NCBI GenBank assembly: GCA_015680905.1
Contig: CM027379.1
Coordinates: forward strand, 101,235,001 to 101,299,000
Origin: Coptis chinensis
Taxonomy: Eukaryota > Streptophyta > Magnoliopsida > Ranunculales > Ranunculaceae
Reading direction: 5' to 3'
DNA: 64,000 nucleotides
Position 1 is the first letter of the stretch, and the number at the start of each line of letters is the position of its first letter. Below the pieces are notes generated by a model, which saw only the letters and a list, made by a program, of their open reading frames with translations, made no database searches and was not told the origin of the DNA. Both the position numbers and the translations under genes were made by a program. Shown one piece after another: positions 55,701 through 64,000 of this stretch.

Positions 55701-56629
55701 CAATAACTTCAGGATTTTAGCAGAGGAAGGAAAGTAGGAAGATAGGTACTCACCTTTGGTCCACAGCCAACGCTCTTCCAGAATCATTTGAACCACAAAC
55801 AACAAACAAATATGATATCAGCATCTGCTTATTTTAGAAGTGAATATATACCAACATCCTGACCTAGCTTTCTTTTGCAGATTAGCTGCCATCTTTCTCA
55901 AGGCGATGAATTAATCAGCTACAAGGTGTAAGCATTTGGGTAATTCCATGGCTTTGAATAGTGTGAGGTTAGTAAATTCACAGGGTGATATCTCATATGA
56001 TCAAATATGTCATATGGTCAAGAAGATTGACCTCTCAACAATTTGTAGTTTAATTCTGAAAACTTTCTGCCAGATACACTAAAGGCAACAGAAAAGTACC
56101 TTTGAGAGAATAGTCAACATGCTCACCAATCAAAAAAAAATCAGAAAAACTGTATTATTATAAACAATAATGATCCACATCCTCCTAATCAACGCTCACA
56201 ATCTTCTCAACCATTCTACCCATCACATAACACTGAGGTTTTGTTTCACTGTAATGCAGTAAGAAATTTTCTTATGAGATAACACTTATTTTGGGATGCA
56301 ATATATTTCGTAATTGAGTGACAGAACTGAGGATGGAGGAACCCAAACTTAATATTTAAATACCCAAAAACGAATATAAGGCAGAAACAAAATTCTAAAG
56401 ACAATCTTACCACACTTTTTCCCATAAATCCACCAAGCAGTAAATGAGATGTTAAATAACTATGAGAAGTAACAATAAAAGAAAAATAAGTGACAGTGAG
56501 AAGCTACCCAATATGCGCACCAATTGTAAAATTCCAAAGATTGCAAAATCACAACAACATACCAAAACGTCACAGGTTGGAAACAAGTAACATCAATCTG
56601 CAGAAGTTTCATTAACTGTGAAGCAGAAA
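52740..56629. other. Long non-coding stretch with isolated exon-like pieces
   Basis: Mostly AT-rich sequence. On the minus strand an exon-like piece at 54089-54017 (ENEQVSYWISKLHPRPVVPK, AG and GT bounded) and a donor at 54369 may form part of a spliced gene. A plus-strand piece at 55871-55919 (ISCHLSQGDELISYK) also has AG and GT borders. I cannot join them into a gene. A G10 run lies at 52930. Confidence 0.35.
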
Positions 56630-57804
56630 TTTTACAATTCTCAATCTTACGTCCACCTTCGAACTCAATATCTAAACCTTGAGTACACATCTTTCGTCGG
56701 TATGACTTCAACAGTTAGCTATCTCATTAAAAACACGTCTTCCGCTACTCTTTACGCTTGACCACACCACCTTTACTTCGCAGACCCTTTGATAGCTAAG
56801 TTTAAAGAACAACTTATTGGAATGATTCTCTTTACCAACCTTAGTGCTACAACACAAACTTATTAGGATGAACAGCTGGTGTCCAATTCAACGTCTATAT
56901 AGCAAAATCCACCAGTGGATTCATTTCCATCACCAGACACGCTACAAAAAAAGGCTGGTTCTTAAACAAAAAGATAACCACATCTACCCAGTAGCTAAAA
57001 CTCCCAAAAAAACAAAAACGCCAATCTGGCTTCTCATACACCCCTCTGCGCCGTCAAAAGATGATTTAGGCGTACCATGAAGTATCTACTACGCGGAAGA
57101 ACACCCAAACCCTTTATTATATCAAATACCAATTCCCTAAAATGGTCAGAGTTATAACAAAGATTTCGAGGGTTCCAAAACATCAACTGCGATATATGCT
57201 TTTCAGGACAACCACATTCTCTGAGAGTATTTATATTCTTTCCCATTACCCTTTCCGGCTCATGGAGTACCCAACTCCAACGAATAACAAGTGCCGTAAA
57301 TTGATTTTGATTTGGAAGAAAACTCCTAAGGTAATTAACCGAGGGTATAATATGGTCCTCCAAACTTCTATTAAAAACGCCTATATCATTGGAAACAAGT
57401 CTTCCAAGCTTGGGTCCAGAAATGCCAATTCCTTGGAAATACTCAAGTCTGGGTCTAATAATTTCATCAGGATCATAAAAAAGCACTGATGGGTATCTCC
57501 TTATAAGTAGTGAGATACTGGATTCCATAAAACCATGGGACTTAAACAGACATAGAACTTCATCTGGTGTAGCAGTGGAAGTGATTACAATGTGTTTGGA
57601 AACTTTGTGAGCTTCTCTTGGGGATAACCCGCATGAGTTCATAAGGTAAGATTGCGTACAAGTTGGTCTTCCCAGGACGAATTCTCGCCTTTTATATAAT
57701 GGCTCTTGTGTAAAATTACAGAAATGAACTTTTGTGGATGTTCTTGAATGTATAACAGATGTTAGTCTAGAAACTATATTTCTACCAAATAATTTATGGA
57801 ACAT
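56630..57804 (-). pseudogene. Divergent mTERF pseudogene
   Basis: An open N-terminal two thirds from the ATG at 57804: MFHKLFGRNIVSRLTSVIHS, SYLMNSCGLSPREAHKVSKH, VLCLFKSHGFMESSISLLIR, YFQGIGISGPKLGRLVSND, LRECGCPEKHISQLMFWNPR. The frame stops at 57034 after a frameshift. Degraded C-terminal sequence continues to about 56630 (TQGLDIEFEGGRKIEN). It is the most divergent member; GTAAGTT lies 45 nt upstream of its ATG. Confidence 0.88.
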
Positions 57805-58700
57805 TGTATTGTGTGTGAAAATGATGAAAAGGGTATTTTTGGAACTTACTGATTGAGCTCTGGGTCAGTAATCTTCGCTCCCCATTGTTCTACAGCCCTA
57901 ACTGCTTAAAATGAAAATGTATCGGTATTTTATTTATATTCCAGTTCAATTTTGGAAATTCGGAATTTTATTGATATTTAGCTCAGGGAAAGCTTGATAC
58001 CTCCTGGCTCCAGTGAAATATGACGGTCTGTCTGAGGGATTATACAGGTTGGCTGATATGCACATTAGAGGCACAAGGTAAATGCAAGTATGCAACTAGT
58101 ACTTGACACAAGGTAAATGCTGTACGCATTGTTGAATATCTAATGGAAGTTCTCTAGTGTGAATTGAACACTAGACCAGCATTAAACTTTCTCCAATAAG
58201 AAAAAATTTGAGCTTAAATTGTTGAATAGGTGAAAAAGATGTAGTAACATATTGCAGAACCAGAGTCTCCTAACTAAGTAATTTAAACTGAAAATTATTC
58301 TTGCACTGATCCTTGGATGCATCTTGAAAATATGTCAGTACTTACTTTACTGTAGTATGATTTCAATAGTTCAAATGTTTAATTACCTCATCTTGACACA
58401 TGATAAAAATTATTTCCAAGACGACCTCTGCGGCTACTATTAATTATCGAACAATTACACAGAACTGAAGAACTGAAGACCTTTCACAGTGCAACAGAAC
58501 TGAAGAACTGAATTGTAGATTCTAAGTCACTGAAGTGAAGTGTTTGATCATACAATCACACATATCTAACTCTAGTGACAGCTAGACACTGCATCTAACT
58601 CTAATGCAAGCTACACAATACAGCTGGACAAATCAACTACTTCAGCAGTTACAACTTACAACTGAATTCTGTAATTTTTGTTACAAAGAGTCACACGTAT
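57805..58700. other. mTERF spacer
   Basis: Non-coding. A motif TCTAACTCTA occurs twice near 58570-58605. No gene. Confidence 0.45.
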
Positions 58701-59777
58701 CACATGTTTGATTCTAGTAGAAAAATGGGATTAGATACTAGGGAGATTGCACTTACATTATCACACCAGATTGGTGAAGGGGCTTCGAGGAAAACATGTA
58801 AACTCTTTTTTAACAGAATTATAATTTAGAGTGGTAGGAGAGTCCATACACTGGCAACCTTAATTTACAGCATCAGAGAGATCATCTGGATTTTTCCATG
58901 TACAGTATTGCAATATACCAACACATAATGGTAAACTTAAAGGACATACTTAGAGGTGATCAAATTCTTAAACTTTCAATTTAGACCATGACCCACAGTG
59001 TAACAGCGAGGGTGTACTGTTAGGAAAAAGGGATATGAATACCTCTGACAAGTCGATGAGCCTCCCTTGGCAAAGCTAAGGAAATTGCAGTCTCAGAGAA
59101 ACATTTAACTTACCCATGTGTTTATGTGACCAACCAATTACCATCGACCTGAAAAATTGCCTAGATTACATTCTACAATTCCACCTCCTTAGATCCATCT
59201 TTGGAAGAATACTTGAACCTTGAGTACCCAACTTAATTCTGTACTCAAAGAGTTTGGGCTCCTCGTGCAGAAACTTGATCACATACTTAGCCAAAAACAC
59301 ATCTTCTGCTACTCTTAATGCCTGACCAATACCTTTATAACTTATTAGACCATTTGAGATAAGTATTTCAAGAACGTAACATCTTGGAAAGACTCTTTTC
59401 CAAGCTTAAATTAATAACAGTTGCGTTCCTGACAAAATCATCCCTAGTCCAATTCAGGTTATTCATGAAGAAATCCAATGCTAAATTCATCTTCTTCACT
59501 GAAACGGCCATTACGGAGGGATTTTTCTTGAACATGGAAATAACCTCATCTTCTGACCAGCCAAAACTCCTATAAACCTCCAATTTCAAGTCCCATATAG
59601 GCTTCTTCATCCCCACACGCACTTGTAATCCATTAACGAACACCATACTTGAAGGACTAAAACCCATATTCTTGAGTTCTAATACACTTGCGTTAAGCTT
59701 GTCCGATTGAAGACATAGAACTCGAGGGTTCCTGATAATCAATTTTGAGATCAAAGATTTAGGCATACCATGATCTT
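58701..59777. repeat. Segmental duplication, copy 1
   Basis: Colinear with 63361-63917. Includes the C-terminal part of the mTERF pseudogene and about 470 bp of its 3' flank. Copy 2 lacks about 437 bp of mTERF coding sequence (59246-59683). Confidence 0.85.
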
Positions 59778-59805
59778 GCAGGATGGCAACGTTTGAATAT
59801 AGACT
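59173..59805 (-). pseudogene. mTERF C-terminal half, broken
   Basis: Begins in mid-protein at about 59805 (SNVAILQDHGMPKS), then LISKLIIRNPRVLCLQSDKL, VYRSFGWSEDEVISMFKKNP, DFFMNNLNWTRDDFVRNATV, SLEKSL. A frameshift near 59395 shifts the remainder (ISNGLISYKGIGQALRVAED, KYVIKFLHEEPKLFEY) to a stop at 59173 (GSKEVEL). The N-terminal half is absent; sequence above 59805 is unrelated. Confidence 0.88.
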
Positions 59806-60870
59806 TCTACCTAAAAAAAAGCTTGAATATAGACACTAAAATTACAAAACTAAATCAGATAATCAAAGAAAAAAAAGAATCTCGCCAGATTTCGAGCCTT
59901 AAAGTTGCTATATCTGCACATGCGCACATGCACATAAGTGAATTACCTACAAAGGTGTATTCACCAAACCAGCCAAACAAATAGCTTCAGATGTAGCCTC
60001 TCCTTCTAGCTGCATAAGCATTAAGCTAATCGATTAAAGTGCATCTTAAATGTAAAATGTGCATCATCTTGCAAATACTCAAAGCAACCCATGCAGGAGA
60101 GTAAGAGAATTCATGAGAATAGTAACAAAAGAACCAAGACACATACATACGGGTAATCTACACAGACAAATGTTATCAAAAGAACCCCACTCTAACAGCA
60201 CAATTGCTAGCAAACAAGAATGAATATAAGTTCCACTAATCAAGTAGAGCCATATGCTACGGGATCCTTAGCACGAATAAACATCAACGACATGTAAAAT
60301 TGTTTACTATTTGTTTTCCACCGTCAAATAGCTAAAACTAAGTAGTGGTTTTATTTCTAACTGAAGCTAGAAACCTAAAATTCCACAAGGCAAAAAATAA
60401 TTCTTTTTTCTACATTTTTCAGTATACAAGGGAGTAAAGGAATGCACTGAATAACATTTGGAATTAGTGCCAAAGACATTATAAAGGAATAAAAGACAGT
60501 TAAAGCATCTCCCATTAATATAAACAAACACCATTCTTCATAAAACAAATAAATTAGCTTGGTAATATATAACAGCCACATATATCTTAATCAACACTTA
60601 AGAATACAAAATTCGCATATGAAAACTTCCCAATATTCAAAAGAGTATCAAACATCGAGCACCTCCTAGCATTATCTACCTTATATACACATTTATCTAG
60701 TTCAAATCCTATGTGGAAAGCCGCCTACTCAACGAGAATTATATTGTATGTTCTGTATTTCCAGTTAAACTTATACATAGTAAAACTAAAACCCATGTCA
60801 AGCTTATTTATGCAATAAAACGTATACATGAACAAGGCATTACATAAAGTATGCATTGAAAATATTTATA
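59806..60870. other. Non-coding spacer
   Basis: AT-rich, no recognised coding sequence. Confidence 0.5.
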
Positions 60871-60889
60871 TGGAAGGTGCATTCGACCA

Positions 60890-61200
60890 TACCTGAGAAG
60901 AACTAGAACCATGGGAGAACGGTGCATTTGAACCTTGCCAGATTTCATCATTGCTACATTCTTTTGCATTTCTCCATAAAGCAACTTCAAATCCTGGGAC
61001 CTCCCCCACAAGAGCTGATGTCATCTCCTTCTGCATTTTAAGTTGATTTGTTGCTAGAGCTGAAGCCTCAAGTCCTCTTCTACTAACTCCACTACCTAGG
61101 CCAAGAAAGCGAGTCTTGGTATAATGACCCAATAATTGTGCAACAGGATCATGATCCATATCCAACATAGTGCTTGAGGGATCACTGGCAGCAATTACCT
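60890..61200 (-). other. Exon-like segment, family not recognised
   Basis: An open frame on the minus strand ending at a GTATGG donor near 60891: MLDMDHDPVAQLLGHYTKTR, FLGLGSGVSRRGLEASALAT, NQLKMQKEMTSALVGEVPGF, ending FSHGSSSSQ. The GLGSG-type stretch faintly recalls proteins linked to plant En/Spm (CACTA) elements, but the match is too weak to call. No neighbouring exons could be joined. Confidence 0.35.
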
Positions 61201-63360
61201 TTATACGTACCTATATAACAAATAATTGGATTGGAGTTTCCTTTGTACATAATTGGATTGCAATTTCCTTTGTACATATAAAATCTCATGCAGTGCCTTT
61301 AATTGGAGTTGGTATGCATGTTAGGTCCTTATGAAGTGCATTGGATTGATAGGGCCTTGTGTACCAATGGTGCTAAAAATGATGATAGTATAAAACTTAT
61401 TGCAGGTCAAGCGATTCACTTAATAGTAAATGCATGTGCAAATAACATCTTTAGATGCTAATAGCCTAGATCTAAAATAAAACCAAATAGCAACACTGAA
61501 AGACATAAATGGTAAAAATGCAACCTGGAAGGTAAAAGTGCAACAGTCGAATGATATTACCATCTCAAAAGCAATTCTAGCTGAACCTTTTCTACCGGAT
61601 CTCTATCGTGCTTTCGCACATGCTCAGATTCAATGGCAATAATTAGAAACGAGCATGCAGATGAAAAGACTAAGTACCATACATAACATGCTCATATTCA
61701 GTAGCAATAATTAGAAACGAGCATGCATAAAAGACTAAGTACCATGCATACATAACATGCTCCGATTCAGAGGGATGCGTCACAATCTAGCTAAAACCAC
61801 ATAACCAATTTTAACATTTCAACTTTCAATAAGTCATGTGACATTCATAAGAAGTTTAGCTTGTAACCTATATAACCCCAATAAAAAAAAATCAAATGGA
61901 ATGCAAGCAATGAAATGTACCACTAAATTAACAAATGAAAGGGAAACATAAGAAGAAGAAATAAAGTATCATTTCTCCTTTATATTCAGCAAAGGAAAAC
62001 AGATGTGATAAAACGAGATTCCTTACAATTTTCTAACATCACTTCTATAACCCTTTTCGGAGGAGGTAATGTGGCAAGTGGAGCCAGAAAAAGCCACAAA
62101 AGAAGCACTTGGTTGTGAGCCTATAAAAACACAGTTAACGTAAAATTTGTTAAATTTTGAGAAATAGGAACATACACTTCCACAATCAGTTCTACATTAT
62201 TAAACTAGTGTCAAATAGAAACAAACAAACACGTAACATTCTAGAAACAATAAAACCATGAATCTCTACGGAGAAGTAACATGTTGTTCCTACAAATTAA
62301 ATTATCCTCGCATCTAAGGATTGACCGCGAAAACCACTAGTCCACTGGACACCATATATATTGTCGAAATAATTATGCAGTGAGCCCATTATTGAGTCGA
62401 AAAGATGAATTAGAAAACTACAAGTATGATTTAAATACATGTAAATGGGGCCAGTTATAACAAAGAACTTCAAGCAATGATATGAGAATATTCTTGTGGC
62501 TAGCAGACGTGTGAAATGAGATGTGCCAACGTTACAAGGCATGAGAGGCACATCTAAGGGTCACACTCACAGACACGAGGCATGCCTACGTATAATAAAA
62601 TTTGACATTCAAAATGGTTACAGGTATATTCTTGACTAAACATGTGTCTAATAAGACATACACGCCAAAATATGCTAAAAGCATGCATGAGAAGTGCAAG
62701 GGCATGCAATACAGTAAAATGTTTGGCTCAGAGGAGTACCAAGAGCAAATGCACTTATGTTTTTGGCTTTTTAGTCGACGCCTCGACCTCGGTGTAAGTG
62801 TAAGAATTTTTAGCGAGTAAATATAACTTATTATGATCAGAAATGACATTTATAGGTTTAGACAACCAACCTATAAAAATAAAAATCATGAAACAAACAA
62901 AGGACTCTGAATGAAACCATCTCATATCCTACCAAAGATAAGACCTTTAAACTAAATGTACTGTCATATCCTGCCACAGTATTCAAACCATCATTTAAAT
63001 GCTAGAACACTATATTGAAATAATTAGCCAATTACCAAAGATAAGACCTTTCACTAGGGTTAGGGTTAGTGAAAGAAAGAAAGAAATATTGAGCAGGGTA
63101 ATCAATTATTAGTGAAATATTGGTGGGCAAAAACAAGGGCAATCACCTTCTCTCTGAAAATCATCGACGATGGTCACCAAAACTGGAAGAGCACAAAATG
63201 TCTCGTCTCTAATTTGGGACGAAAACTTGTGTCCTTTAAGTCAACCCAAGTCAACCTAAAACTCAACTACGATGGCGTTCAAACAATTTAAGACAATACC
63301 TATTGTTCCTAATTTGATAGTCCCAAGAGTGTGTCCTAATTCTTGAATTCTGGTGTAGTG
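61201..63360. other. Non-coding spacer
   Basis: No recognised gene. A local duplication is present: CATGCTC(A/C)(G/T)ATTC-type sequence with AGTAGCAATAATTAGAAACG repeats at about 61615-61670 and 61688-61745. Confidence 0.45.
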
Positions 63361-63917
63361 CACATGTTTGATTCTAGTAGAAAAATGGGATTAGATACTA
63401 GGGAGATTGGTGAAGGGGGTTCGAGGAAAACATACCAACAAACTTAATTTAGAGTGGTAGGAGAGTCCATACACTGACAAACTTAATTTACAGCATCAGA
63501 GAGATCATCTGGATTTATTGCAATATACCAACAAGTTGATAGACAAAACACATAATGGTAAACTTAAAAGACATCAAATTCTTAAACTTTCTATTTAGAC
63601 CAAGACCCACATAGTGTAACAGCGAGGGTGTAGTGTTAGAAAAAAGAGATATGAATACCTCTGCAAGTCGCATTTAACTTACCCACGTGTTTATGTGACC
63701 AACCAATTACCATCGACCTGAAAAATTGCCTAGATTACATTCTACAATTCCACCTTCGGAAGAATACTTGAACCTTGAGTACCCAACTTAATTCTGTACT
63801 GCTCAAAGAGTTTGGGTTCTAATACACTTGCATTAAGCTTGTCCAATTGAAGACATAGAACTCGAGGGTTCCTGATAACCAATTTTGAGATCAAAGATTT
63901 AGGCATACCATGATCTT
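63361..63917. repeat. Segmental duplication, copy 2
   Basis: Starts CACATGTTTGATTCTAGTAG as at 58701 and tracks copy 1 with several deletions, the largest inside the mTERF coding region. Confidence 0.85.
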
Positions 63918-64000
63918 TCCCATTTTGTCCTGTAAATTAGTGGGACGATACAATTCTCTAAGCTTCTCACCAATAAATATGCGTCGTTAACCAAGATCGG
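63742..64000 (-). pseudogene. mTERF fragment running off the window
   Basis: On the minus strand, from the window edge: VNDAYLLVRSLENCIVPLI (middle of the protein), then a jump to the DHGMPKS region and SDKL segment, then directly to the C-terminal end near 63742. Two internal deletions are evident by comparison with the other members. The 5' part lies beyond 64000. Confidence 0.8.

Noticed and set aside
55871-55919. Plus-strand mini-exon ISCHLSQGDELISYK
   Set aside because: Splice-like borders but only 49 bp and no neighbouring exons in phase; reported only within the spacer entry.
63052-63075. Telomere-like GGGTTAGGGTT
   Set aside because: Only about two units, and not the plant TTTAGGG repeat.

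Overview
The window is nuclear DNA from a flowering plant, most likely a eudicot. The support is AT-rich spacers, plant-type introns and splice sites, plant-only families (plant mobile domain, SABATH methyltransferase, plant mTERF cluster, ACA-type calcium pump) and dense nested plant transposons. I cannot name the species. No rRNA, tRNA, CRISPR array or prokaryotic operon is visible.

Layout. (1) 0.2-2.5 kb holds same-strand fragments of three unrelated genes: a calcium-pump first exon, a SABATH methyltransferase and a seipin. A 651-bp solo LTR with a perfect 5-bp target duplication follows at 2.7-3.4 kb. (2) 4.66-11.68 kb is a 7,019-bp PIF/Harbinger DNA transposon with 18-bp perfect terminal inverted repeats and TTA target duplications. 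It has a broken DDE transposase, an apparently intact spliced Myb-like accessory gene, and a spliced passenger gene of the plant mobile domain (PMD/MAIN-like) class. Seven copies of a 21-bp imperfect palindrome occur in three blocks, at both ends and between the passenger and the transposase. A second, different PIF/Harbinger element (11.68-14.89 kb) abuts it across one TTA. (3) 15-64 kb is a tandem array of mTERF genes, all on the minus strand: three open genes (17.7, 42.0 and 48.8 kb), one stopped by a single nonsense codon (46.1 kb), and at least five fragments or pseudogenes. Spacers are homologous between units, so whole units were duplicated. (4) Between array members lie a candidate 7.6-kb Helitron (19.3-26.9 kb) with captured gene pieces (TOUGH exon 1, a calcium-binding TPR protein, an unrecognised gene); a 55-bp minisatellite split by a hAT insertion; LINE remnants; a Ty3-type gag-pro remnant; and several hAT elements with exact 8-bp target duplications. 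(5) A single-exon RING-H2 ubiquitin ligase gene at 43.75 kb is the only intact non-mTERF host gene I can defend; it is head-to-head with an mTERF gene.

How it fits together. The host genes are mainly organelle-targeted mTERF nucleic-acid-binding proteins evolving by tandem birth and death, with transposons inserted between and inside units. One mTERF unit survives only as its two ends (about 32.1-32.4 kb and 38.96-39.15 kb) around LINE and Ty3 sequence. The most unusual object is the PIF/Harbinger element with its PMD passenger gene and the three-block palindrome arrangement. All family assignments come from reading translated sequence against remembered family features; no database search was run.
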